Assembly: GCF_000720425.1 (NCBI RefSeq)
Contig: NZ_JOAJ01000009.1
Coordinates: 526,607 to 590,606, forward strand
Length of the DNA: 64,000 bases
Source: Nocardia rhamnosiphila NBRC 108938
GTDB lineage: Bacteria; Actinomycetota; Actinomycetes; Mycobacteriales; Mycobacteriaceae
Direction: 5' to 3'
Shown: piece after piece, positions 18,216 to 26,283 of the stretch
How the letters are laid out: every line of letters starts with the position of its first letter
Position numbering within the stretch: position 1 is the stretch's first letter
Translations under genes and position numbers: made by a program
Notes under the pieces: model-generated
What the model saw: only the letters and a program-made list of their open reading frames with translations
What the model was told of the DNA's origin: nothing
Database searches by the model: none

Positions 18216-19019
18216 GTGGCGAGAAGAGAACAGCTCCGGGCACGTGACAGCGACCGGGTGGAGGTGTGCGCGCTGCTGGACGCCGCGTCCGCGGACGGCC
18301 AGCTCTCCGACGCGGAGCACACCGCGCGTACGCGGTCGGCGATGCGGGCGAAGTACACCGCCGACCTGGACGCGCTCATCGCGGATCTGCAGATCCCCGG
18401 CGAACTCGCCGGTGCCGCGATCCTGAACCGCGACCGGCCGGCGCGGCCCTGGTGGGTACCGGTCGCCCTGCTGACGGCGGCCGCGGTACTCGGCGCGGTG
18501 GTGGGCCTCGCCCTGCCCGACGACTCCGCGAGCGCGGGTGACCCCGCCACCGAGGAGGCCGTCGAGCAGGCCGCCGCGGATCTGGCCACCGGCAGCGGGC
18601 TGGCTCTTTTCGTCGACAGCTACCGCCGGAAGTTCGGTGACACGATCATCGATGCGGCGACGGTCTTCTCCGACCGGATCCTGGTTCAGCGTCTGGATCG
18701 GGGGGAGGAGCAGGTCTACGAGTTCGACGGCACCGATTTCACCACTACGACCTCGAGCGTATCGAGCTATTCGGAGGGTCGTCCGGTCGATCTCGCGGAT
18801 ATCGATCTGCTCGCCGTGGCCGCGGTATTGGCCGGGGCGCCGGCCACGGTGAAGCTGGCCGACGGGCAGATCGGTCATATCGGTATCGGCTACGAGCTCA
18901 TCGCGCCCGAGGCCGCCGCGCCGGTACTCGATATCTACGTCGGTGACGGCGGCGACCGCACCGGAACGATGCAACTCGCACTGGACGGGACGCCACAGGA
19001 AGTCCATCCGGTCGACTGA
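18216..19019 (+). CDS. Membrane protein with one DUF1707 domain
   Basis: The GTG at 18216 follows GAGGAAG, which overlaps the upstream stop, and gives 267 residues. The N-terminal DUF1707 domain is at about 7-62 (RARDSDRVEVCALLDAASADGQLSDAEH). A membrane helix follows at about 76-98 (WWVPVALLTAAAVLGAVVGLAL). The extracytoplasmic domain (LALFVDSYRRKFGDTIIDAATVFSDRILVQRL, GIGYELIAPEAAAPVLDIYVGD) is paralogous to that of the gene 11 bp upstream. The pair look like a local duplication in which one copy gained or lost a DUF1707 unit. Confidence 0.85.
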   Translation: MARREQLRARDSDRVEVCALLDAASADGQLSDAEHTARTRSAMRAKYTADLDALIADLQIPGELAGAAILNRDRPARPWWVPVALLTAAAVLGAVVGLALPDDSASAGDPATEEAVEQAAADLATGSGLALFVDSYRRKFGDTIIDAATVFSDRILVQRLDRGEEQVYEFDGTDFTTTTSSVSSYSEGRPVDLADIDLLAVAAVLAGAPATVKLADGQIGHIGIGYELIAPEAAAPVLDIYVGDGGDRTGTMQLALDGTPQEVHPVD

Positions 19020-19102
19020 CCGGTCGAGGCCCGTTCACCGGTGCTGCCGAGGCCGGCTGCCCTGCGCGTATGCGTTCCCGTCCGCACAGAACTATGCCTG
19101 GT

Positions 19103-19119
19103 TATATCGCTCCGATATA
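19103..19119 (+). promoter_or_regulatory. PadR-type operator, TATATCG-N3-CGATATA
   Basis: This is a perfect 7-bp inverted repeat with a 3-base spacer, strikingly AT-rich for this genome, 55 bp upstream of the PadR start. TATAGT at 19116-19121 overlaps its right arm and is a good -10, so bound repressor would block the promoter. The inferred role is PadR autoregulation and control of ino1. Confidence 0.75.
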
Positions 19120-19174
19120 GTGGGTAATCGCATCCATTGGTTAGGTCTGTACGGAAGTCAGGGGGTGAAGCCCG

Positions 19175-19735
19175 TTGCTCGAACTGGCAATCCTCGGGCT
19201 GCTCCTGGAATCGCCCATGCACGGCTACGAGCTGAAGAAGCGGCTCACCGGTCTGCTCGGGGCGTTTCGGGCTTTTTCCTACGGGTCGCTGTATCCGACC
19301 TTGAAGCGCATGCGGGCGGATGGACTGATCGCGGAGGAAGTACCCGAGGGACTGTCCACGACCCGCCGAGCCCGGCGGGTCTACCAGCTGACCCCGTCGG
19401 GCCGGGAGCGTTTCAACGACCTCCTGGCCGATACGGGTCCGCAGAACTACACCGATGACGGCTTCGGCGTTCACCTCGCCTTCTTCAGCCGCACCCCCGC
19501 CGAGGCGCGGATGCGGATCCTGGAGGGCAGGCGGCGTCAGGTCGAGGAGCGCCGAGAGGGGCTGCGGGAAGCGATCAAGAAGGCGAGCGGATCGCTGGAT
19601 CGCTACACCCGCCAACTCCATCAACTCGGACTCGAATCAAGCGAGCGCGAAGTGCGCTGGCTCAACGAGTTGATTGCGGCGGAGCAATCGACGAAGGCGG
19701 CACCACAGAAAGAGGGAAATACCGGCCATGAGTAG
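19175..19735 (+). CDS. PadR family transcriptional regulator (Rv0047c-like)
   Basis: This 186-residue repressor starts at TTG 19175 after GGGGGTGAAG. The N-terminal winged helix has [23 protein letters not shown] and [16 protein letters not shown], the classic PadR signature. The C-terminal dimerisation helices (about 115-180) are rich in Arg and Glu. The last codons overlap the ino1 start by eight bases, so regulator and inositol synthase are made from one transcript. A likely operator lies just upstream, implying autoregulation. The PadR-ino1 pairing matches the mycobacterial locus. Confidence 0.92.
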   Translation: MLELAILGLLLESPMHGYELKKRLTGLLGAFRAFSYGSLYPTLKRMRADGLIAEEVPEGLSTTRRARRVYQLTPSGRERFNDLLADTGPQNYTDDGFGVHLAFFSRTPAEARMRILEGRRRQVEERREGLREAIKKASGSLDRYTRQLHQLGLESSEREVRWLNELIAAEQSTKAAPQKEGNTGHE

Positions 19736-20819
19736 TGGAGACACCAACAAGTCCAGTGTTCGCGTCGCCATCGTAGGTGTGGGCAACTGCGCCTCTTCGC
19801 TCGTCCAGGGCGTTCAGTACTACCGGGATGCCGACGATTCCACGACGGTGCCCGGACTGATGCATGTGCGGTTCGGCGAATATCACGTGCGGGACGTGCA
19901 GTTCGTGGCCGCCTTCGACGTGGACGCCAAGAAGGTCGGCTTCGACCTGTCCGAGGCGATCTTCGCCAGCGAGAACAACACCATCAAGATCTCCGACGTG
20001 CCGCCGCTGGGTGTCGCCGTGCAGCGCGGTCCGACCCTCGACGGCATCGGCAAGTACTACGCCGAAACCATCGAACTCGCCGAGGCCGAGCCGGTCGATG
20101 TGGTCAAGGCGTTGAAAGACGCCGAGGTGGACGTTCTGGTCTCGTACCTGCCGGTCGGGTCAGAGGAAGCCGACAAGTTCTACGCCCAGTGCGCGATCGA
20201 CGCCGGCGTGGCGTTCGTCAACGCGCTGCCGGTGTTCATCGCCTCGAATCCGGAATGGGCCGAGAAGTTCCGCGCCGCGGGCGTGCCGATCGTCGGTGAC
20301 GACATCAAGAGCCAGGTCGGCGCCACCATCACCCACCGCGTGATGGCCAAACTGTTCGAGGACCGCGGTGTCCAGCTCGACCGCACCATGCAGCTGAACG
20401 TCGGCGGCAATATGGACTTCAAGAACATGCTCGAGCGCGAACGCCTGGAATCGAAGAAGATCTCCAAGACCCAGGCCGTCACGAGCAACCTGAAAAAGGA
20501 AATGGGCGCCAATGATGTGCACATCGGCCCCTCCGACCACGTCGGCTGGCTCGACGACCGTAAATGGGCCTATGTCCGCCTCGAAGGCCGCGCCTTCGGC
20601 GATGTGCCGCTGAACCTGGAGTACAAGCTCGAGGTGTGGGACTCGCCCAACTCGGCCGGCATCATCATCGACGCGGTCCGCGCCGCGAAGATCGCCAAGG
20701 ACCGCGGTATCGGCGGCCCGGTGATCCCGGCGTCGGCGTACCTGATGAAGTCCCCGCCCAAGCAGCTGGCCGACGATATCGCCCGTGCCCAGCTCGAGGC
20801 CTTCATCATCGACGCTTGA
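19728..20819 (+). CDS. ino1: Inositol-1-phosphate synthase
   Basis: The protein has 363 residues, typical for the short actinobacterial enzyme. It converts glucose-6-phosphate to myo-inositol-1-phosphate with NAD, feeding phosphatidylinositol, mannosides and mycothiol. [18 protein letters not shown] (residues 11-28) is the NAD-binding glycine loop. [16 protein letters not shown] and [12 protein letters not shown] are conserved catalytic-core segments, and [25 protein letters not shown] follows. The ATG at 19728 overlaps the PadR stop; a GAGGG site lies upstream. A strong hairpin closes the operon. Confidence 0.97.
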   Translation: MSSGDTNKSSVRVAIVGVGNCASSLVQGVQYYRDADDSTTVPGLMHVRFGEYHVRDVQFVAAFDVDAKKVGFDLSEAIFASENNTIKISDVPPLGVAVQRGPTLDGIGKYYAETIELAEAEPVDVVKALKDAEVDVLVSYLPVGSEEADKFYAQCAIDAGVAFVNALPVFIASNPEWAEKFRAAGVPIVGDDIKSQVGATITHRVMAKLFEDRGVQLDRTMQLNVGGNMDFKNMLERERLESKKISKTQAVTSNLKKEMGANDVHIGPSDHVGWLDDRKWAYVRLEGRAFGDVPLNLEYKLEVWDSPNSAGIIIDAVRAAKIAKDRGIGGPVIPASAYLMKSPPKQLADDIARAQLEAFIIDA

Positions 20820-20825
20820 GTTCTC

Positions 20826-20846
20826 GGCGGCGCCTGAGGCGCCGCC
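20826..20846 (+). terminator. ino1 terminator hairpin
   Basis: GGCGGCGCC and GGCGCCGCC form a perfect 9-bp stem with a TGA loop, seven bases after the ino1 stop. Confidence 0.75.
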
Positions 20847-20911
20847 GGGTCGAGCCTCTTGTGTCTCACCGTTTCGGCCTCGGGACTCGAGCCTTCGGCT
20901 CATGCGACGTG

Positions 20912-20939
20912 CGGTCGGCCTTCCGCGGAAGGCCGACCG
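20912..20939. other. 28-bp perfect palindrome in intergenic region
   Basis: The arms CGGTCGGCCTTCC (20912-20924) and GGAAGGCCGACCG (20927-20939) are separated by GC, giving a perfect palindrome. Right after it GACCGTTGAGCACC (20935-20948) resembles GACCATTGAGCACT of the dispersed repeat family. The rest of the 298-bp gap (20820-21117) holds short stem-loops and no gene. It may be a second terminator or a mobile-repeat remnant. Confidence 0.55.
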
Positions 20940-21105
20940 TTGAGCACCTTCGGCCAAGGGGCGAGACGGGCCTCACCCCTTCGAGGTGTCTCGTAGGACT
21001 CGACGCATGCGGGTTGCGTCGGCGTTCGATGTCGAGGTCCACAGGTGGGCTGCCCTCGCCGGCGGGGCGGTGAGCAGCACCTCCCGCCGGGAGGCACTCC
21101 GCTTC

Positions 21106-21111
21106 TAATCT
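21106..21111 (+). promoter_or_regulatory. -10 box TAATCT of a leaderless transcript
   Basis: TAATCT ends six bases before the ATG at 21118 and no ribosome site is present, the arrangement of a leaderless mRNA. A CTCCC-GCC-GGGAG inverted repeat (21082-21094) lies in the -35 region. Confidence 0.55.
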
Positions 21112-21117
21112 GTTGCC

Positions 21118-21657
21118 ATGGTGTCGAAGCGGTGGGCCGTGACGGTCGTGCAGCGGTATCTGGCCGAGGAGGCGGCGAAGAGCGGTGGGCCGGCACTGGT
21201 GGTCATGGATGCCGGGTCGCACCGGTTGGGTTGGGTGGTCGGCTGCCAGGGCGAAAGTTACCTGCGCACCCGCAGAATCTCGGACATGCTGGTCGGCCAT
21301 GGGTCCTTCTTGGTCGATGGAGTGGACGGCAGCCTGCACATGGTGCATGCGGCCGCTGATCTCGAGCACGGTGAGTGGATCACCGAATATCTCGAGCGGG
21401 TTCGCGGTGTCGAGCGTGTCGATCCGCTGCGATCCCGAATCGCCGGTCTGCTCGCGCGGGGGCACCGCCTCGATGCGCTCAGGGCCGTGCGGGCAACAGC
21501 ACCCGAACTCGGGCCGCGAGAGGCCAAGGAGTACATCGAGGCTGTGGCGGCCGGCGCGCCGGTGCCCGAGCGGGTGCGCTCGCGCTTGCCCCGACCGCCG
21601 GTCGGGTTCAGGTATTGCACGGCGTTGTCCGGGCCGAACCCCGAGCCGATCGCGTAA
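21118..21657 (+). CDS. YrhB/Imm35-like domain protein with L7/L12-like C-terminus
   Basis: The protein has 179 residues. The first ~85 (ALVVMDAGSHRLGWVVGCQGESYLRT, then MLVGHGSFLVDGVDGSLHMV) follow the GWVF..S..YL..G.....L.GN.P..VD..TG pattern of YrhB / Immunity-35 proteins. The C-terminal part has IAGLLARGHRLDALRAVRATAPELGPREAKEYIEAV, a helical hairpin of the kind used by the ribosomal L7/L12 C-terminal domain. No toxin gene is next to it, so an immunity role is not supported here. It appears to be translated from a leaderless message. Family placement is tentative. Confidence 0.65.
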   Translation: MVSKRWAVTVVQRYLAEEAAKSGGPALVVMDAGSHRLGWVVGCQGESYLRTRRISDMLVGHGSFLVDGVDGSLHMVHAAADLEHGEWITEYLERVRGVERVDPLRSRIAGLLARGHRLDALRAVRATAPELGPREAKEYIEAVAAGAPVPERVRSRLPRPPVGFRYCTALSGPNPEPIA

Positions 21658-21913
21658 GGGCCGGACCCTGTCCGGCGCGGTGCATACCGTGTGGACAGTG
21701 CCGGCGCGCCCCGGAGCGGTCATCGCCGCGGGTGATTCCCGCATCACGGTGGCGACGTCGACCCCGTCTCCTCCGCCGATACGTCACATCCGACAGCACA
21801 CACGAAGCCGCAGTACATTCACGGCGCCGAGTTCACCGACGGCCTGCAGCGGCGGCGGGGAGCCCGCCGCACGCACGGACCGGCCCCGCTCGGACCTCGA
21901 TCCGCGGCCGGCA

Positions 21914-22339
21914 TCAGTCCAGCGAGACGTAGACCTCCACCGATGTCGGGCCGGTATAGCGTTCCAGTTCGGCGGTGTGCGAGCGGGTTATCGTGCCCGC
22001 CTTCTCCGCTTCCCGCACCCGCGCCCACGCCGTGCGCAGCAGATCGTAGGGTTTCTCGGTGACGACGAATTTCGCGTAGCGGCCGGTGGGCACCCGGGTG
22101 AGTACATCGCCCGGATCCAGGTCGGTCATCTTCTTGATCTCGTAGCCGAGTACGGCCACCGCGTGGTCCCCTTGGCCGATATAGGCGGCGACCCGGGGAA
22201 CGTTCTTCTCGCGGCCGAGGTACCGGTCCCAGGTGAAGTTCACCAGGTCGAGGTCACGGGCGGTCACCTCCCGGCCGGCCAGTGGAATGGTGAGCCCGGC
22301 CACCAGGCTTTCGTCGAGTTCGACAATTTCGAAATCCAC
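21914..22339 (-). CDS. GyrI-like small-molecule-binding protein (copy 2)
   Basis: This 141-residue stand-alone effector-binding domain lacks a helix-turn-helix. The SOUL/GyrI-like pattern is visible: ELDESLVAGLTIPL at the N-terminus, AVAVLGYEIKKMTDLDPGDVLTRVPTGRYAKFVV in the middle, and SVEVYVSLD at the end. It follows its paralogue by nine bases and is clearly homologous (GDVL.R.P.GRYA.F). Ligand unknown. About 250 bp between this gene and the upstream convergent gene carries no recognisable feature. Confidence 0.82.
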   Translation of the reverse strand: MDFEIVELDESLVAGLTIPLAGREVTARDLDLVNFTWDRYLGREKNVPRVAAYIGQGDHAVAVLGYEIKKMTDLDPGDVLTRVPTGRYAKFVVTEKPYDLLRTAWARVREAEKAGTITRSHTAELERYTGPTSVEVYVSLD

Positions 22340-22348
22340 AGCTGCTTC

Positions 22349-22810
22349 CTACCTGCTCGCCGCATCGTCTGCCGCCATCGCCACGAACACTTCCACGGTG
22401 TGCTCGTCGGGGTAGCGCTCGTAGTCACCGGTATAGGAGCGGACCAGCCGGCCGGCGGCCTCCGCGTCCCAGATCGCCCGCCACAGGGTCACGATCGTCT
22501 CGCCGAGGTCGTCGCCGCTGAGGGTGAAGCGGGCGTAGCGTCCGGCGGGGATACGGGCGAGGACATCGCCGGGTAGTAGATCGTCGAGGCTGTGACAGCG
22601 GTAGCCGATGATATGGGTGAGGTAGGAGTTGATCTCCGGGGCATGATCGACGAAGGCGCTGGCGGGGTGGCCGGGTAACGATCGGGCCAGTGTGGTTTTC
22701 CAGGCCTCTTCGACTCTGGTGCGGCGCGGTCCTTCCACGGCCAGTGCCGGGCTGCGTAGCACCATTCCCGCCACCAGCGTTTCCGGGCGGTCAACGACAT
22801 TGAATTCCAC
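22349..22810 (-). CDS. GyrI-like small-molecule-binding protein (copy 1)
   Basis: This 153-residue protein is the leading gene of a two-gene operon. It begins MEFNVVDRPETLVAGMVLRSP and contains IIGYRCHSLDDLLPGDVLARIPAGRYARFTL and HTVEVFVAMA, matching its downstream neighbour over the whole length. Such proteins bind hydrophobic or cationic ligands and some degrade or sequester them; none of that can be read here. The pair is a tandem duplication. Confidence 0.82.
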   Translation of the reverse strand: MEFNVVDRPETLVAGMVLRSPALAVEGPRRTRVEEAWKTTLARSLPGHPASAFVDHAPEINSYLTHIIGYRCHSLDDLLPGDVLARIPAGRYARFTLSGDDLGETIVTLWRAIWDAEAAGRLVRSYTGDYERYPDEHTVEVFVAMAADDAASR

Positions 22811-22987
22811 CGGCGTAGCCCCTATGTCTCGTCATACGTCGTCGCTCCAGCGCATATCCTCCCGCACGCCCGTCCCGGATCGGGCGTCGGCCCGTGCCGG
22901 TCGGTCGGATGGGCGACATCTCACTCTGGCCAACGATGCTGCCATGCCGACCGTTCCTTCGGTGGGATCACGACAGGAATCCGTAGG

Positions 22988-25327
22988 TCACGGTACGGGA
23001 ATCGTTACGCCGGGCAGGATTTCGACCACGCGCGGGGCCGGTGGCGGAGGTGCCACCGGTGGTGCGGGTGCTGGCGCGGGCGCTTCGGCGGGGGGAGTCG
23101 CGGGCGCCTGGGGTTCCGGTTCGTATTCGGGTTCGGGGGCATACGGTTCGGCGGCCGGGGGGATGACGATGAAGGGTTGCCGGGACGGTTGCTGCTGCGG
23201 CTCCGGCTGTTGCGGGGACGGTGGGTTGAGGATGTCGTACGGGTTGTGTGAGGGCTGCTGTGGTGCGGCCGGGACGACCGGTGCGGGGTTCAGGGCCGGT
23301 GCGCCGATCTGCTCGGCCGGAGTGTCGGTCAGCGCACCGTCCATGGTCTGTTTCCAGATATCGGAGGGCAGCCCCGAACCGTAGATCCGGCCGCCGCCGG
23401 CGGTGACGATCGGAAGGTTCGACTCGGTACCGACCCAGACCGCGGTGGACAGCGACGGCGTGAAGCCGACCATCCAGGCGTCCTTGTTCTGACCGGTATC
23501 GCCCAGCTGGGTGGTGCCCGTTTTGGCGGCGGAGGGGCGTCCGCTCAGCGCGTGGCCGTTGGAGTACGCGGCGATGGGCAACATGGCCGTGGCGGTCTGC
23601 GCGGCGATGGTCTGCGGTATCCGCTGCTCCGACGGTGGCGGCTGGGCGCCGGTGCGCTGCCCCGGATCGCCGCCGCGGTCCAGCAGCACGCGGCCGTCCC
23701 CGCGGACCACACGCTGTACGAAGTACGGCTGGTGGTAGCGGCCCGCACCGGCGATGGTGGCGTAGGCCGAGGCCATGTCGAAGGGTCGCACCAGATAGGT
23801 ACCGAGCACGATGGAGGGCATGGGCGGCGCACCCATCTCGGTGAGCGACTGCCCCGGGACGCCGGGGATGTCCTGCGGGATCCCGGCCTGGTGGGCGGCG
23901 TCGGCGATCGCCTGGGGACCGTTGTTCATCGCGAGGGTGAGCCGGTAGAAGCTGGTGTTGAGCGAGCGTTTGAAGGCCTCGTTCAGGCTGCACGTACCGC
24001 AGGACTCGTCCTCCACATTGCGCACCAGCACACCGTTGACGTCCACCGGCGTGCTGTCGAACGCCCGGGACAGCGGGATCCCCTGCTGTAACGCCGCGAG
24101 TACCGCGAAAGTTTTGAACGCCGACCCCGTCTGTACCGGAGCCTGGGCGAAATCGAAACCGATCCCGTCGGCGCCGCCGTAGTAGGCGCGGACCGCGCCC
24201 GATCGCGGATCGATGGAGGTCACCGCGGTGCGCAGCTCCGGCGGCTGGCCGTCGAGGGCGCCGGTCGCGGCGGCGGTCGCGGCCTGCTGGGCCTGCGCGT
24301 CGATGGTGGTGGTGATCTGCAGTGCGCCGGTGTTCAGCTCCTCGTCGGAGATCCCCGCGTCGGCCAGTTCGCGCAGCACCTGTGTCTTGATATGGCCCTC
24401 CGGGCCGCGAGTGGTGTCGACGTCCTCGGGGGCGGGTGGCGGAATTGTCGGGGGGAAGACGATCGCGTCGCGTTCACCGGGGGCGATCGTGTCCATCTCG
24501 ACCATTCCGTTGAGCACGTAGTTCCAGCGTTGCAGCAGCTGCGGGAGCCGGGTCTGCGGGTCCAGTGCGGAGGGCGAACGGATGAGCGCGGCCAGGACCG
24601 CGCCCTCGGCGACGGTCAGCTCGGAAACCGGTTTACCGAAGTAGGCCTGGGCGGCGGCGGCGATCCCGTAGGCGCCGCGACCGAAGTAGATGGTGTTCAG
24701 GTAGGCGCCGAGGATATCGTCCTTGCTCCATTCCTTGGCCATCTTCGAGGAGATGATCAGCTCGTGCATCTTGCGGCTGACCGTGCGCTCGGAGCCCAGG
24801 AAAGCGTTCTTCACGTACTGCTGGGTGATGGTGGAACCGCCACCGGCGTTCGCCCGGCCCAGCACATTGTCGCGGACGGCGCGCAGTAGCCCCGACGCCG
24901 AGAAACCCGGGTTGCTGTAGAAGTTGCGGTCCTCCGCGGACAGGACCGCCTCACGGACGTGCTCGGGCACATCCGACAGCGGTACGGGAGTGCGGTTGCC
25001 CTCGGGCGGCACCACCTTCGCCAGCACGGTGGAGCCGTCGGAGGCCGTGATCGTCGCGGTCTGGTTGATCGGTACCGTCCCGGCGGCCGGGATCTCCGCA
25101 CTCCAGTACACCAGGGCGATCAGCAGCGTCGGGATGGCGATCACGATGGTGAACAGCCACAGCACCAGATGCCGGATGCGCTGGCCGCGGGTCCGGTGTG
25201 GGCGGATATAGGTGGGTGGCCGGGGCGGACGGGGACGCGGCCCGGGATCGTCGAGCTCTTTCCAACCGGCTATCGAGGGGTACTGCGGTGGCTGGTTGCG
25301 GCCACGTCGAGAACGGAACGAGCTCAC
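22988..25327 (-). CDS. Second class A penicillin-binding protein (PonA1 paralogue)
   Basis: The GTG at 25327 with AGAGGAG six bases upstream is preferred; an ATG at 25333 abuts the ribosome site. The protein has 779 residues. A short Pro/Arg-rich cytoplasmic segment (~45) is followed by a membrane helix (about 47-70). The GT51 domain has SAEDRNFYSNPGF (near 131) and GGSTITQQYVKNAF. The transpeptidase has SAFK (near 402), SLN (near 456) and KTGTTQLGDTG (near 602). The C-terminus is Pro/Glu/Ala-rich. It is alignable with PonA1 throughout the catalytic parts but lacks the 250-residue N-terminal tract. Two class A PBPs within 12 kb suggests duplication and partial specialisation. Confidence 0.93.
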   Translation of the reverse strand: MSSFRSRRGRNQPPQYPSIAGWKELDDPGPRPRPPRPPTYIRPHRTRGQRIRHLVLWLFTIVIAIPTLLIALVYWSAEIPAAGTVPINQTATITASDGSTVLAKVVPPEGNRTPVPLSDVPEHVREAVLSAEDRNFYSNPGFSASGLLRAVRDNVLGRANAGGGSTITQQYVKNAFLGSERTVSRKMHELIISSKMAKEWSKDDILGAYLNTIYFGRGAYGIAAAAQAYFGKPVSELTVAEGAVLAALIRSPSALDPQTRLPQLLQRWNYVLNGMVEMDTIAPGERDAIVFPPTIPPPAPEDVDTTRGPEGHIKTQVLRELADAGISDEELNTGALQITTTIDAQAQQAATAAATGALDGQPPELRTAVTSIDPRSGAVRAYYGGADGIGFDFAQAPVQTGSAFKTFAVLAALQQGIPLSRAFDSTPVDVNGVLVRNVEDESCGTCSLNEAFKRSLNTSFYRLTLAMNNGPQAIADAAHQAGIPQDIPGVPGQSLTEMGAPPMPSIVLGTYLVRPFDMASAYATIAGAGRYHQPYFVQRVVRGDGRVLLDRGGDPGQRTGAQPPPSEQRIPQTIAAQTATAMLPIAAYSNGHALSGRPSAAKTGTTQLGDTGQNKDAWMVGFTPSLSTAVWVGTESNLPIVTAGGGRIYGSGLPSDIWKQTMDGALTDTPAEQIGAPALNPAPVVPAAPQQPSHNPYDILNPPSPQQPEPQQQPSRQPFIVIPPAAEPYAPEPEYEPEPQAPATPPAEAPAPAPAPPVAPPPPAPRVVEILPGVTIPVP

Positions 25328-25395
25328 GATCATCTCCTCTCGGAGCGTCGGAAAAACTCAGGCGCACCACCGCCAGATCCCAGGATACCCAGAGA

Positions 25396-26283
25396 TCAGC
25401 TTTTGACTCCGCCCGCCGTGAGCCCGGAGATGATCCGCCGCTGGAATACCAGTACCAGGATCACCAGCGGCACGGTCACCAGCGTGCCCGCGGCCATGAT
25501 CGCACCGTACGGGGGGACCAGCGGATTGTTCCCGGAGAACCGGGCGATGGCCACCGTCACCGGTTCCGTTTCGCTACCGGAGAGCACCCGGGCGAGCAGG
25601 TACTCGTTGACCGCCGCGATGAACGCCAGGATCGCGGTGGTGAACACGGCCGGCGCGGCGAGCGGCAGCATCACCAGCCGGAACGCCTGCACCTTCGTGG
25701 CGCCGTCGATCCGGGCCGCCTCCTCGAGTTCCCACGGCAGTTCGGCGAAGAACGAGGCCAGGATGTACACCGTCAGAGGCAGCACGAAGGAGATGTTCGG
25801 CAGGATCAGCGCCTGGTACTTGCCGATCCAGCCGATCTCGGTGAACAGCTGGAACAGCGGCGTCACCAGGACGACCACCGGGAACATCGACGCGCTCAGG
25901 ATCACCCCGGACACCAGGTAGCGGCCCTTGAAGGTGAGCCGGGCCAGCGCGTAGGCCGCCATGATCCCGATGACCAGCGCGATCGCGGTACTGGCCGCAC
26001 CGATGATCACACTGTTCAGCAGCGCGTGGGCGAAATTGTTACCGCGGCTGGTGTCGAACGCGTCCCGGAAGTTGTCCAGGGTGAGGTGCGTGGGCCACGG
26101 GGTGGAATCGAAGGTGTGGTCGGGATCGCGGAAGGCGGTCACCGCCATCCAGTAGAACGGGCCCAGTCCCCAGACGAGCACGATCAGGGCGCCCACGTAG
26201 ATGCGGGCCGAGCCGAGCCTGCGCCGCCACGAGGACGTGGGTCCGGCGGTACCGATTTGCTGAGTTGCCACCGCGGCCATCAC
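25396..26283 (-). CDS. Sugar ABC transporter permease, SugB/MalG-like
   Basis: The 295-residue inner-membrane permease has six predicted helices and the binding-protein-dependent EAA loop (ELEEAARIDGATKVQAFRLVMLPLAAPA, near 192-219) that contacts the ATPase. The start is GTG 26283 or the adjacent ATG 26280; either overlaps the upstream stop, so it is coupled to the SugA-like gene. N-terminal FRDPDHTF and C-terminal GLTAGGVK are typical of CUT1 family partners. With the two upstream genes it forms an importer resembling LpqY-SugABC, which recycles trehalose in mycobacteria. The sugar is inferred only. No ATPase gene follows. Confidence 0.88.
   Translation of the reverse strand: MMAAVATQQIGTAGPTSSWRRRLGSARIYVGALIVLVWGLGPFYWMAVTAFRDPDHTFDSTPWPTHLTLDNFRDAFDTSRGNNFAHALLNSVIIGAASTAIALVIGIMAAYALARLTFKGRYLVSGVILSASMFPVVVLVTPLFQLFTEIGWIGKYQALILPNISFVLPLTVYILASFFAELPWELEEAARIDGATKVQAFRLVMLPLAAPAVFTTAILAFIAAVNEYLLARVLSGSETEPVTVAIARFSGNNPLVPPYGAIMAAGTLVTVPLVILVLVFQRRIISGLTAGGVKS

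Noticed and set aside
16408..18243. DUF5318 as a 611-residue protein extending through the divergent gene
   Set aside because: The conserved family is ~137 residues, starts at a GTG with a good ribosome site, and the upstream part is antisense to a DUF1707 gene.
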